Shown here piece by piece: positions 39,910-58,949 of a DNA stretch of 64,000 nt. Numbering within the stretch: position 1 is the stretch's first letter; every line of letters begins with the position of its first letter. The DNA lies in NCBI RefSeq assembly GCF_035594125.1, contig NC_087178.1, positions 8,106,001 to 8,170,000 on the forward strand. Reading direction: 5' to 3'. The notes beneath the pieces were generated by a model that was not told where the DNA came from, searched no databases, and saw only the letters and a program-made list of their open reading frames with translations. The stretch comes from Scylla paramamosain (lineage: Eukaryota; Arthropoda; Malacostraca; Decapoda; Portunidae). The position numbers and the translations under genes were made by a program.

Positions 39910-42900
39910 ATGCCGAGGCTAACAAGAAAGACAAAGGGCACACCAGAGGGCAGTGGTGTCACTGGTGGCCTGGCAGAAGGAGGCAGCAGTGTACCATGTT
40001 CATCCCCCTCATACAGGACGCGGGCTAGGGTGGCAGCCTGGGCACATGGCTCGTGGGGAAGGGAAGGAACGGCTAGGAAGGTGACAGACTCCCCAGTGGA
40101 TGCAGATGGAAACAGGAACCTTGAAGCTAAGGGTCATGGGAGCCGGATGGTGCTGGTGCAGGACCCAAGTAGAGTGAGAAGAGTGGCTGGCAACAATTTC
40201 CTGCAAACTGGCTCCTCAGGTCTCTCCATAGAGCAGCAGAGTACATGCAGCTATTTTCAGGATATTTCGTTGTTAGGTAAGAGGTCTGATCTCAAAACAT
40301 TTCCTCTGCAACAGTGTCATCAGGATGCAAGGCAAGAGCAGGGTCTTGAAGTGCCAGTAAGGTGCAGCAGGATGGATAAGGATGTGGAGCAAGGCCAGAG
40401 CACTGAAACAACAGTAAAATGTGGGACAGACAGCTGCTCTGGTGCTAATGTAGAGTGTGTCAAGATACAACAAACTCCCCTCATGATGCTCAGTATTCAG
40501 AAAGTCAACTCTAAAGAGATATGGATCACCAGGTATGTTGGCCAGCAGCCAGGGCAGCAGCACCAAGGCTGTGCAGATGCAAGTGAACCCGTAATGGAGG
40601 AGGCAAAGACTTCCACAGTGCTGTCAGTCACAGAGCAGGAAATGCCTATGTCTCAAGGCTGTAGTGTTGGTAATATGATAAAGAAAACATCAGATGACAG
40701 GAGTTATGTCATTGATTCTGCGTTGTCTCCAGTGCCATCCTTTAGGGAAACCCTCAACCCAGCATATGACATGATGGAAAGTTATGCTGATCTAGTGGTG
40801 AAAGAAGGCTCATTTGGACCCTCCAGCTGCAGAATAAACAAAAACCCACCAGTTCTTTCTGTGTCCTCTACATGCACAATGCCAATGGTGTCTGTGACCT
40901 CTGCATATACTGTGCCAGTGCTGCCCATGTCCTCTGTATGTCCAGCACCAGGGATGTCTGTGTCTACTGTATGCACAGCGCCTTTTCCCACTAGTGCCTC
41001 AGACTACATGGATGACAAAGATGCCTTGGTGTTGCTCCGAAATACAGCATTTGAATCACTCTCAGAAGCAAGGGCAACAGAACCCAACATTTATGCAAGT
41101 TACCCAAGAGCCCAGTGCAGAATTACCCCAGTCACTGCTGGCTACAGAGACATGAGTATCCCAGACAGGCAAGACAGTAGCCTGCATGTAAACAGTATTG
41201 CTCAGAACGGCAGTGTTGGTGGTGGTGGTGACTCTGTGATTAATGTCATCCATTCAAATTTTAGCAACACAGGTGCACACCAGCTGGACCCCAGCAGTGG
41301 GTTGGTCAGCTTCCAGGGTGGCCAGGTGGTGTGGACTGCTCAGGACCCAAAATTCTCCATCACAAGCATCATACCAAGTGGCAAAAACTCAGAGGGCCTC
41401 ATGGATTCCTTGCAAAATGGTGAAGTAGGAAATAGTGTCAGTGCCCCTTCAGATGTGAGGCAAACAGAGTCAGCAGTACAAGAGCAAGAGTACTTGTATG
41501 TGGAGACTAATCACATCACTCACATGATTGATGAGTACTTGAGTAAAGATGCATGTCACAGTGAGGCAGACTCAAGGATGCAGGGTGTCAACTATAAGGG
41601 TTCAAACTATTTAGCTCATAGCAGAGATGCAATTGTCCTTAATGAAACTGAAAGGAATTGTACTTCAGTAGGAACAGGAGACATTTTTGGCACCTCTAGT
41701 AAAAAAGTATGCTGCACGAGAGCCCGAGGTGTTGGGGAGCTAAGACTCCTCTCTGAGGGGGAAGATACGTCTGCCTTGCCTCCCACACTGAGTGACTTGA
41801 TGCCCGAGGATGAGGGTGGACTGAATGACTTCACACCATCAGATCAAGATTACACCTTACTACCACTCTGGACATTCAGTGGGGATGAGGGAAACAGTCA
41901 TGGATTTGACATTGAGAAGCCACAAGTCTCCGGCAGTGTGATGAGAACAACATGCATTGATTCCACCATTACTTGTCCAAAGACCACAAGCTCTGAAGAT
42001 GGTAATTTCAGTGTGAATGATTTCAATGATCTACTTGATTCACTCCTTCAGGATACTGATAAAGAAAAAGGAAGAAGTCACACAGAAATGAAACATACCT
42101 TTTATGAAAATACAGATTTTCCTGCCTGTCACATAACAAGTGAAGAAACACCTGTTAAAGAAACAACTGAGTATATTTTGAGAGACATGAACAGAATGAG
42201 GCTTGGTGTAGGCCTGGCAAAAAGTGAGCCTTGCCCCAAACCTGTTCTGGCCCAGGTGGAGGAAGACCCAAGTGAAAACATTGTTATTCTGGGGCCTGAT
42301 GCTTTCCAGCGCCTACCCAAGCCTACCACAAAGACTCTTCAAGGGAACTGCCTAATTCCAAATCTCGCCACAGCTGGAAAAGTTCCCCACACTGTATCTT
42401 TTAAGACGGTGCCAGCTGTTCGGACACCTGTCATTCAGAATATAACCACTGTATACAGACCCAGTGTGCAGCCGACCACCACCACCACTACTGCCAAACA
42501 GTCACAGCCACAAGAGAATACCAATTATGTCAAGATATTGCCTAAGGGTTCTTCAGACAGCTGTAGCACAAAGAAACCAAGTGAAGCATCATGTCACCAT
42601 CCATCAACATTGGTGCCAGCTCCGCAGATCAAAAGTAGCTGCCATGTGTCCAAGAAGACAGAGATGGTTTTGCCTGTTGGAGGAACTGGCATGAGCATAA
42701 TCATCCCTAAGTGCACTCCTGTGAGCATTGCCTCCTTTGTACATCCCAGAAGCCATGACGTAAATACCAAAACAGTCCCTGATCATACGTGGCCAGGAGT
42801 GAAGAGCACCCCAGAGGAAGAGGATGCTGTATTGCTTCAAGCCACCAATGCTCCAGCCACAATGAGTGATGAATTGTGCTTAAATGTGAAGAAAGCAGAC

Positions 42901-45900
42901 ATTACCCCAGCAGTAACAAAGCTGAGCAAGGTGCCCATCTTGACCTCATCCTCAGCAGAGTTGGTGCCTCTCTTGTCCTCAGTGCCGCTTGTGCTTCTGG
43001 CTCCCGTCAGTGAACAGTCTCTCATGATCCGCTCAGTACCAGAAAGCATCCTTTTATGCAACACTAGTGCACCTTCAGTATCAGGTTATGGTGCTCAAGC
43101 CACAAGGAAAGCAGGAACAAAATGTTGCCTTACAATTCCTGTTCATCCTAATGCCAGCAAAAATGAAAAGATAGATTCTGCCGTGTGTTCTCCACAAATC
43201 AGTGCAACATCTGGCTTGAAAAGCAGTAGTGTTACCTCTTCAAGCACCATACAGACAAGAGCTCATAGTCAGAGGAGTGCAGAGACCAAAACTGTGGCAG
43301 ATTCTTGGAAACACCAGCCAAGAAAGAAACCTTACTCTGATTCTGTCAAGACCAGGAAATTGCTACAAGAGGATCTGAAGGAGTTACTTCCAAACTTCTC
43401 AGATTCTATACTCACCGTTCTAGACTTGCCACCAAGGGCCGTCCACCGTGGCTTCTTCTACATGGGAGAGGTGAAGGCACTGCGCAACCAGGCACTTGGT
43501 ATTCAGCTGGAGACGCTTTACAGAGACCATGTTTATTCCTGCACATCAGAGACCTGCCTAACTTGTGTTGCTTTCTGTGACCAGAAGGCAGCTCTCTCAC
43601 AGGCTGAGAGGGAGGTGCATGTCCCTGGTATAGAGAAAACAGGTGACAAGAGAAAGAAGCAGTTAAGAGGAAAAAGAACAAAGGGTTATGACAGTGAGGA
43701 TGAAGATGAGCTGCTCTTCAGCTCTCCGTCCCCACAGCCAGTGAAGAAAAGGGATAATAAATGGGATGAATCTGTTGACCAGGAAAATGTGCACTCAAGT
43801 AACATAAAGGAAACCAATGAAATACATTCCATTCTGCCAGAGAGGAGTAGTCAGGTGTGGGGAGAAGTCAGAATGAAGCGTTCCAAGTCAGATACCAACC
43901 TTCCCCTTCATAGCAAGAAAACAAAAGTCATAAGGGAACACCATAGATACAGCTATGATGACTCCTGCCTTACCTCTCACTTCCTTCCTTTGAGCCCATC
44001 AAGAACCTCTCCCAGACCATCACTCAGGAGGTGGAAGAAGTTGACTACCAGGAAGGAAGTGCCTCAAAAAACCAAACATCATACATATTCTCTGAGAAGT
44101 GACCAGTGGGCCTCCCTCATTAGAGCAACTCTTGCTGATTTGAGGTTGAAGCAAAAATTAGAAAGAGGTAATGTGTACATTTCTCCATGGTGATTCAATA
44201 TTGAGATTTGAGTTCTACATATTTGCCTGTGGTTGTGACCTTTTTGTTTTACTTGAGTTTTACGTGTTACCTTGAGTGATATAATTTTGTGGCTTGAATT
44301 TGTTTTTCTTCTGAGAGTTTATTCCCTGGACAGGTCATGTGCCGTACAGTGAGGGGCAAGAGGAAGGAGAAAGCAAGACATTGTGTGGCAGTCTCCCTCA
44401 AGATACCATTGTTGTGGACATTCTCTCCATCACTGTTGGGACACATGATCTCAGTGTCCAGGGAGAGCCTCCTTACTGTTCCAAGCTCTACGTCTGCTTC
44501 TCTGATAGGTATTGGATTGCTTAAGTTTTTTTTTTTTTTTTTTTTTTTTAGGAGGAACACTGGTCAAAGGCAACAAAAATCCAATAAAAAAAAAGAAGCC
44601 CAGTGAGATGCCAGTCCCATAAAAGGTTCCAAAGCAGTAGTCAAAAATTGAAGGATAAATGTCTTGAAACCTCCCTCTTGAAGGAATTCAAGTCATAGGA
44701 AGGTGGAAATACAGAAGCAGTCAGGAGTCCCAGAATTTACCAGAGAAAGGGATGAATGATTGAGAATACTGGTTAACTCTTGCATTAGAAAGGTGGACAG
44801 AATAAGGGTGAGAGAAAGAAGAAAGTCTTGTGCAACGAGGCCTTGGGAGGAGAGGAGGCTTGCAGTTAGCAATATCAGAAGAGCATTTAGCATGAAAATA
44901 GCAGTAGAAGAGACAGCTAGAGATGCAACATTGTGGCAATGAGAGAGAGGCTGAAGACAGTCAGAGGAGAGGAGTTGATGAGACGAAAAGCTTTTGATTC
45001 CATCCTGTCTAGAAGAGTGGTATGAGTGGAACCCCCCCAGACATGTAAAGCATACTCCATACATGGACAGATAAGGCCCTTGTACAGAGTTAGCAGCTGG
45101 GAAGTGAGAAAAACTGGTGGAGATGTCTCAGAATGCCTAACTTCATAGAAGCTGTTTTAGCTAGAGATAAGATGTGAAGTTTCCAGTTCAGATTGTAAGT
45201 AAAGGGCAGACTGAGGATGTTTGGTGTAGAAGAGGGGCACAGTTGAGTGTCATTGAAGAAGAGGGGATAGTTATCTGGAAGGTTGTGTCGAGTTGATAGA
45301 TGAAGGAATTGAGTTTTTGAGGCATTGAACAATACCAAGTTTGCTCTGCCCCAATCAGAAATTTTAGAAAGATAAGAAGTCAGGCATTCTGTGGCTTCCC
45401 TGCATGAAATGGTGACTTCCTGAAGTGTTGCATGTCTATGAAAAGATGTGGAAAAGTGCAGGATGGTATCATCAGTGTGGGAGTGGATAGGACAAGAAGT
45501 TTGGTTTAGAAGGTCATTGATGAACAATAAGAAGAGAGTGGGTGACAGGACAGAACCCTGAGGAACACCACTGTTAATAGATTTAGAAGAAGAACAGTGA
45601 CCGTCTACCACAGCAGCAATAGAACAGTTAGAAAGGAAACGAGATGAAGTTACAGAGAGAAGGATAGAAGCAGTAGGAGGATAGTTTGTAAATCAAAGCT
45701 TTGTGCCAGACTCTATCAAAAGCTTTTGATATGTCCAAGGCAACAGCAAAAGTTTCACCAAAATCTCTAAAAGAGGATGACCAAGACTCAGTAAGGAAAG
45801 CCAGAAGATCACCAGTAGAGCAGCCTTGATGGAACCCATACTGGCAGTCACATAGAAGGTTGTGAAGTGATAGATGTTTAAGAATCTTCCTGTTGAGGAT

Positions 45901-48900
45901 AGATTCAAAAACTTTAGATAGGCAGGGAATTAAAGAAATAGGAACGTAGTTTGAGGGATTAGAATGGTCACCCTTTTTAGGAACAGGCTGAATGTAGGCA
46001 AACTTCCAGCAAGAAGGAAAGGTAGATGTTGACAGGCAGAGTTGAAAGAGTTTGACAAAGCACAGAGGCACAGTTTCGGAGAACAATAGGAGGGACCCCA
46101 TCAGGTCCATAAGCCTTCCAAGGGTTTAGGTCAGCAAAGGCATGGAAAACATCATTGCGAAGAATTTTAATAGGTAGCATTAAGTAGTCAGAGGTTGGAG
46201 GAGAGGGAGGAACAAGCCCTGAATTGTCCAAGGTAGAGTTTTTAGCAAAGGTTTGAGCAAAGAATTCAGCTTTAGAGATAGATGTGATAGCAGTGGTGCC
46301 ATCTGGTTGAAATAAAGGAGGAAAAGAAGAAGCAGGAAAGTTATTGGAGATATTTTTGGCTAGATGCCAGAAGTTGTGAGGGTAGTAAGATCTTGAAAGA
46401 TTTTGACACTTTCTATTAATGAAGGAGTTTTTGGCTAGTTGGAGAACAGACTTGGCATGGTTCCGGACAGAAATATAAAGTGCATGAGATTCTGGTAATG
46501 GGGTACCTTTTGTGGGCCACCTCTCTATCATGTATGGCATGAGAACATGCTGTGTTAAAACAAGGTTTGGAACAAAGGTTTAGGTCAAGAAAAAGAGTGA
46601 GGAATGTACACCTCCATGCCAGACACTATCACTTCTGTTATGCGCTTGGCACACAAAGATGGGTCCCTGACATGGAAGCAGTAGTCATTCCAAGGAAAAT
46701 CAACAAAATACCTCCTCAGGTCCCCACAACTAGCAGAGGCAAAACACCAGAGGCACCTTTGCTTAGGAGGATCCTGAGGAAGGATTGGAGCAATAGGACA
46801 AGATACTGATATGAGATTGTGATCGGAGGAGCCCAACAGAGAAGAGAGGGTGACAGCATAAGCAGAAGGATTAGAGGTCAGGAAAAGGTCAAGAATGTTG
46901 GGCGTATCTCCAAGACAGTCAGGAATACAAGTAGGTTGTTGCACCAGTTGCTATAGGTCGTGGAGGATAGCAAAGTTGAAGGCTAGTTCACCAGGATGGT
47001 CAGTGAAGGGAGAGGAAAGCCAAAGCTGGTGGTGAACATTGAAGTCTCCAAGAATGGAGATCTCTGCAAAAGGGAAGAAAGGGAGGCTTGCAAGGCCTCT
47101 GTATAGGGAGAGTCAAGTAGATGACAAAAAATATTGAAAATCTTATTTTGCAATTGATGGAATAGATTGCTTTGAAACAGAGAAGTGAAAATGTTCAAAT
47201 ATCTGATTTTCAGAAAATTGGTGTATGCCCTTAGCACAAGGAAGCAGGCTGTGAATCGCAGTGAAGAGGACATGTCACCAAGAACAAGGAGTAAAGCCAA
47301 AGAAGCATTGATGAAGGAGGCACAGCATGCACGGATAAGCTCACCACCACAGGATAAAGTCGCCCCGCATCCCTTCATCTTCATTGTCGTGCCGTTTGAC
47401 TCCCTGCTGTCCTTGAACGTCACCTCCAAAAGAGTATTTGATTTGATATGTTGTTGTTGAATATATTTATAATAAAGGAAGAAAATGGAATATAAAGAAA
47501 GATGTTCTTAATGTTTAATAATTGTAGTAACTTCAGATTTGAAGTAATGAAATGTTGCACCTAGCATAGTCAAGTTTAAACTGAAAAATAAATGTTTGAA
47601 GTCAGTGATTCCTTATGTCACCTCCACTGTGATGTGCAGGTGGTGGTGGTGGTGGACACCCTTCCCTCCATCTGCCTCATGACTTGGAAGGAAGGCTGTT
47701 GGTTGAGCCTCTCCCAGAACCACCCAGTCAGCCCCGCCTGCCGGTCCCACCTGGCCCTCACCAAGGCCCTGCTGGCAGTGTTCCCCATGCACCAGGTTCT
47801 GTGTGGCTCAGGCTTACCCTCACCACTCACAGCATTGGCTACAGGAAGTACTGTTGAGACTAACCTGGTATAACCCTGAGTGTTGGAAATGCAAAACTTT
47901 TTTTTTTTTTCTCTCCATGCATTTTGTATACCATGTTAGAGTTTTCCCAATTGTACATCCTTACAGTGTAGTGATGATTGATTTATGAGGAGAATATTGT
48001 TATGCTTATTGTACATTAGTGTTCTTCCTATATGACTGATCTTATTGTGATGGGAGCAGTTTAGTCTAAATCTAGCAAGAAGAGTTTGTCAGTTAAGTGG
48101 AGGTTGTCATTAAATACTTAATTTATTATTATTTATTGATGTATTTTTAATTATTATATTTTGTTTTGTATTAGTCTTTATGTACTTCAATTATTATTTA
48201 TTTATTTTTTAACTATTGTGTTTTTTTGTATTTTTGTTTAATTTGTGTACTTTATGTGCTTATCTTTTTCTCCAGCTGGTGCTACGAGAAATGCAGAGTG
48301 AGGCCTTGCAGAGGAGTCTGGCCAAATCCTCTGTGTGGTTCAGACAGATACTAGACTGCTCTTCTCCTATCCAGGGTGACCACATTCCCTCTTGGGCCCT
48401 CCCTTCCCCTGCTGTACTGGGTGACCTCACCTCCACTGGTTTGCCCACCACACCCTCCCTCACCTCCATCACTTCCCCTAGCATACCATCCTTCACCTCC
48501 ACCACCTTGTCTAGCTCACCATCCTGCACCTCTGCCCTCACGTCCACCTTCACGTCCACTTCCGCTCTCACCTCTGTCCTCCACAAGTCAGCCACTTCCA
48601 GCACCTTGTTAAGTAAGTGGTCAGAAGTATTGTCTCATCAGTTTCATTTGTGACTGTTTGATTTCTTCTACTTTTATCATATTCTCTTGTAGTGTCATAT
48701 GAAGAAATAAGAATAACTTGGCAAAATCTTGGCCTCTTTAGAAAGGTTACTTGTGTTTTTATTTTGTTGTTCATCTTTCATAGCCATACAAGAAGTAGGT
48801 CAGTGTGTAGAGGAAGTATTGCCTTATTAACCCATTTATAGCTGATTTCTTCTACTTTTGCCTTTTCTTGTACTGTCATTGTTAATTTTTTCACTCTTGT

Positions 48901-51139
48901 CCTCAGCCATTGCCCTTCATACATAAAAGTAAATAAATAAAATAAGAAATGAAGATAACCCAACAATATCTAAAAAGATGATTGCTGTTTTTACTCTGCT
49001 GTTCACTCTTTATAGCCATTCCAGAAGCAGGCCAGTGTTCAGAGGAGGCTCACCAAGTACAGACCCTGAGTCCTATGGTGTGTGGTGCAGGAGCCTCCCT
49101 TAGCTCCTCTGCCCCCAGCACTGAAGCACCAATTGTATCAGCTGTGAGAAGTGTCCTACAGGCTAATGTAAGACTTGCTGTTTGTACTGTAATAGTAATA
49201 TTGTAAATTGTAATTCTATTGTGTACTGTATGTTGGAAAGACAATCCTATAGATACTTCAGTATTTTGCCTTTTATGCCTACGGAGCTTTAGTTAAACTG
49301 GAAAGATGCTTGTTTATTGATTATTTTGTCTTCTATATGTAAAGAACTTTGGTTATGTATTTATGGCTCTAGATTGAAAGCTTGTTATGTGTTCTGTGGA
49401 TCTGTATATTATTGTTATGCTTTACAGGGCTAAGAATTTGAATGATGTGTGTATGAGTGTGTGGGATGCTCTGTGTGGGATTGCTTGCCTGGTGTAGAGA
49501 TAAATGCTTTTATACACAACTGCTTGATGATGTAAAGCATATTTTTTTTGCTGCTGAGATGATTTCATGGCTGGTACTGTGTTATGCATTGCTTCATTAC
49601 TTCCTTTCATGACTAATATTGTGTTATGCATGGATTCACTTCTTCGTGCTGGGTGGTGTGTGGCTTCAGGGATTAATGCATGCCCTGCCCATCAGCCATC
49701 CCTTGCAGTATCCTCCCAATATCCCTCAGGAGGAAGGCTGCTCCTGTAAGGGAATGTGTCGGTAAGCACTGAGCGTTTTGTCTTTTAGAGGAAAAATGTA
49801 TGTGACTTGCCTTCTGCACTCATAATATTCTACTCTGCTCATGGGTGCCATTTTATGCTGCTTGCTTTTTCAGACTTCTGGTTTATGCATATTGTTAACT
49901 TACTGAGTTCTTTATGTCCTATCTTGTTGCTATCACTAAAATGGATGCTTGATGTGGTCATTTTCATGGTGCTTCTTATTTTGAATCCTATGCAATTAGA
50001 TATGACTTCACTCATTTATTTAACATAATGAAAGATAAGACAAATGGATAGAGTATGTTGTGTAGGAAAATGCAGGATGATAGAGTACTACTACACACCA
50101 ACTCCACACACAACTGTTCCTTCACTTCTCTTCACTCACCTCCAGAACAAGAGAGTGTCCCTGTGCCCGGGCAGGTGGTGTGTGCCTTCCCAAGCTCTCC
50201 TGTTTCTGCCAGGAGTGTGACAACCCCCTCAATGTGTTGCACACCTTTGGCCTGGATGTGTGCCTGGCTCGCACAGACAAGTGCCTGATGCAGAACCTTT
50301 ACAGTTATAATGTGAGTACCAGTGCTTTTGATCAGTTATAGGTAAATTTTCTATTTTTTTTTTTTTTTTTTTTTTTTTTTGAAATAATTAATGTCTTTGC
50401 AGGCACAGTGTGAATATCAATGGTCTTGATCAGTTATGGGTTAATTCTTTAGCATTGGTCAGTTTTTTAAGTATTAGATGCTTCTGACCTTATTTCCCCT
50501 CGTGTGCTTCCTGCAGCTGGCTGGGCTGTGCACCCTGCTGGTGTCTCCCGTGGTGCTGCCATGCTGTGGAGCATCACCCAAACTATTTCACATCATCCCC
50601 GGCACAGTGGCATGTGCAGTGTGCAGCACACCTGTCAGCTACTCCTGGTGCAGCCACCACATCCACCTGCAGGGCCTTTGTCCTCGTAACCACTGCATTA
50701 AGTGTTGGTGCTGCAAGCCTGTCTTCCACACACACTGCCAGGTATGTCACTACTTTACCTTGTACTTGTTACTTGATGGCCAAGCCTGGTGCTCAAAATA
50801 GTGTTGTGGCTTAACAGTTAGATTTTTGCAATCACATAATTAACCCCAGAAGCTCACAACCACTGTGTTAAGGCATGTACTCTGAAATTTTCTTGCCTCC
50901 AGAATAGATATAAAGGTGTCCTGGGGATTGCTCTCCCACATCTAGTCTGGACTGCTGATCAGATCAGATGTGGGGGAAGGAAATGGGTTGGTTTGGTGTG
51001 ATGCAGTCTTGGTGACTCAGTGTTTTGGTTTTGGTCTAATTCAGGTTTTCATTTTGTGTGTTTGCAGAGGTGTGAGCAGTGCACCAGGTCTGTGCTGCAG
51101 GGACAGTGTGCAGAATGTGGCACTAATAAGTCAAAATAA
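39910..51139 (+). CDS. Unrecognised ~1961-aa protein with C-terminal CXC-like and zinc-ribbon-like cysteine clusters
   Basis: I do not recognise this protein as a whole. Coding exons: 39910-44167, 44334-44508, 47214-47433, 47640-47867, 48276-48612, 49016-49167, 49709-49761, 50146-50311, 50517-50741, 51068-51139. All are GT-AG and join in frame to 5886 nt. The start is the first ATG after the acceptor at 39900. Splicing from the predicted 5' exon puts an in-frame TAA upstream. Residues 1-1420 come from one exon and are Ser/Thr/Val-rich with acidic patches and a basic KKR-type stretch near the end. Residues ~1420-1570 look globular ([51 protein letters not shown]). A Ser/Thr/Pro-rich linker follows. 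C1801-C1832 forms a cluster CSCKGMC / ECPCAR / CFCQECDNP, resembling CXC domains of the MSL2/TSO1 kind. The tail has paired cysteines (CAVC, CIKCWCC, RCEQC, CAEC). A nuclear, zinc-binding role is inferred only. Confidence 0.8.
44523..47164 (-). mobile_element. Degenerate jockey-type non-LTR retrotransposon (LINE)
   Basis: Reading on the minus strand, the copy begins within the endonuclease domain (a frame-shifted form of the GDFN region, then [12 protein letters not shown] at 46585-46944). It continues with a linker and reverse-transcriptase motifs ([47 protein letters not shown]). It ends in a poly(A) of ~24, seen as poly-T at 44526-44549. The frame is broken at several places, and the catalytic YADD box reads HTDD, so it is inactive. 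gattgctt flanks both sides (44515-44522 and 47165-47172), a likely target-site duplication. It sits in the intron between exons 44334-44508 and 47214-47433 of the CXC protein gene, antisense to it. Its conserved RT sense matches the jockey elements common in decapod genomes. Confidence 0.9.
48782..48830 (+). pseudogene. Decayed duplicate exon of the CXC protein gene
   Basis: atagccatacaagaagtagg followed by tcagtgtgtagaggaag matches the acceptor and start of the used exon at 49016 (atagccattccagaagcagg, ccagtgttcagaggagg). In the same phase it reads a short peptide and then meets TAA, so including it would truncate the protein. The surrounding intron (gatttcttctactttt blocks at about 48660 and 48845) is duplicated as well, giving a unit of ~230 bp. 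Confidence 0.7.
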
Positions 51140-52349
51140 GTAAATTTTTGTGTTTTGTTTCCTAAAATGGTTCCATGGTTGAATATGTTTACTTTGATTT
51201 TCTTACGAGAAATAGTTTTTTCATGTAATTTAAAACTAAATGTTCATGTTACATATATGAAAATATCATGTGGACAATAATGCGCATGAAGTACTGATTG
51301 CCAGTACAGTGATGTGAAACTGTTGACTGAACTGTGGAAAGGCAGTGCCAACCCATTACTTGTCTGCTTAATGAAGGTCATAGAATGAACCTGTTTCTGG
51401 TTGATAAGGTAATGAAACTTGGTTTCCCTGTTAATTTCATGTGATTTTGTAAGGACACTTCCAGGCACTATGATGATAGGACTCCAAAAGTCTTTTCTTA
51501 TCACCCCAAACTAAACATAATTCATGTCAGTTTTGTGGAATGGATAAGCATGTACTGAATGCTTGAATCCTTTAGTGTGTAGCAGTAATTAATTCCAGTT
51601 ACTTGTTTAAGTAAAAAGTAGGCATGTCTTGACTCTTTGTTGTCTCCTTGGGCCACAAAAAGGTTGTCTAGGAAACTAGCATGTGGGAATGACTCGGGTA
51701 ATTATCATGCCATGGGAAAACTCTTACCTGGAATAAATGCAAAAACAATAGTGAGTTGTTTTGATAGCATAGAAAAGTGCTAATCCTTTGGCGCACACAC
51801 ATACAAAAAAAAAAAAAAAATAAATAAATAAATAAATAAATAAAATATAATAAGGAAAGAAAAATGTATACAGTTTTGCATTTTAGGCTTCTACCAGGGT
51901 TCTTTTTTTTCAGTAGTACAGTTTTAAACAATGCCATATAACTATCGAAAAAAAAAAAAAAGTGGGCAAGGATTGGACAGAAACAGCCTCATTGCTATTA
52001 TGTTCATTATTTATTTATTTTTTACTTATTTTCGTATAGCGTTCATAAACATTATTCATGGAAACTTGGGTGGCTTATCCGCAAATTGGGTGACTCCGGT
52101 AAGTATTGGAGAAAACTACGTAGACTTAGAAAAGATTAAGACTATCAGAGATGACTACTGGAAGACTATTAGAGACTAGACTATTAAGAACATAATAGAA
52201 GAGACTGAGGTGTGGGAGAAGGGGAGGAGGAGGGTGAAGAGTGCGTGATGAGTGACAGTACAGGTAGGCAAACAGGCCGTAGTGAGGTGTGAGGTGTGCC
52301 ATTCTCCGGGTCAGCCTCACGAGAGCCACGCCACCGCCGCTCGCTCGCC
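51140..52349. other. Intergenic region before the beta-tubulin gene
   Basis: This is the 3' flank of the CXC protein gene, with a possible AATAAA at 51732-51737. A poly-A/TAAATAAA tract lies at 51806-51850, and a likely tubulin promoter or 5' UTR at 52.2-52.35 kb. No other coding region is supported. Confidence 0.6.
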
Positions 52350-58332
<5,983 letters not shown>

Positions 58333-58669
58333 AAGCCACGAGATTAATTGAATATTCGGGTACAAGAGTGTTACTTCCGTAATCTCAGCTGTCACATTGT
58401 TATGGCATTGTTATGGCGCACTAAGATAATGTTCGCGTTTAAAGGCATGGGGAATTTAATGATCCATATATCTTGCTACCCCAAGTGCAGTAAAGAGAGC
58501 GACTCATGCTTCAATGAGCGTATTTCTGGTCCCCCCAACACACACAGGCAGAAGTAAGGGAACAGACCCTATGTGGCGTCAATGTGGCACTGATGCATTG
58601 TCTGCGTGTAAATGGACAGGGGGAATGAATTCTTAATGTATCTTATTACTGTGTGTGAAGTGAAGAGAG

Positions 58670-58835
58670 CGAGTCATTCTGCAGGGGACGTACTGGGACA
58701 GTTCAGGGCCCGTATTAATGGATGAAGTATGATAAACGGTAATAGGTGGGGTATGTTTTAAACAGCGACTGTCACGTGTAGGCCTCACGGCTTCTTGCAA
58801 CTTCCCTTTTTATCTCATGTTTTTATGTAGTCCCC
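58670..58835 (+). mobile_element. LINE 3' tail (agggactgtcacgtgta family) in the tubulin 3' UTR
   Basis: aacagcgactgtcacgtgta, ggcctcacggcttcttgcaa and ttatctcatgtttttatgta match the tails at 60.4 and 63.0 kb. It lies between the tubulin stop and its poly(A) signal. Confidence 0.55.
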
Positions 58836-58940
58836 CGTGTAATTCTCTCGGTTTCTGTGACGAACAAGCTCGAGAAAGTATTTTAAAGGCACTCTCGCTC
58901 TGCGCATGCTTACCCACAGTAACGTTAACCATTTAAAGAT

Positions 58941-58946
58941 AATAAA
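58941..58946 (+). terminator. Candidate poly(A) signal of beta-tubulin
   Basis: AATAAA lies 609 bp after the tubulin stop codon, the first such hexamer after the coding region. Confidence 0.5.
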
Positions 58947-58949
58947 AGA

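Noticed and set aside
43412..43681. Minus-strand frame opposite the large exon of the CXC gene
   Set aside because: Antisense shadow without splice partners or homology.
44337..44606. Alternative plus-strand frame Met-Cys-Arg-Thr at 44337
   Set aside because: It is the wrong phase relative to the upstream exon and runs into the LINE poly-T.
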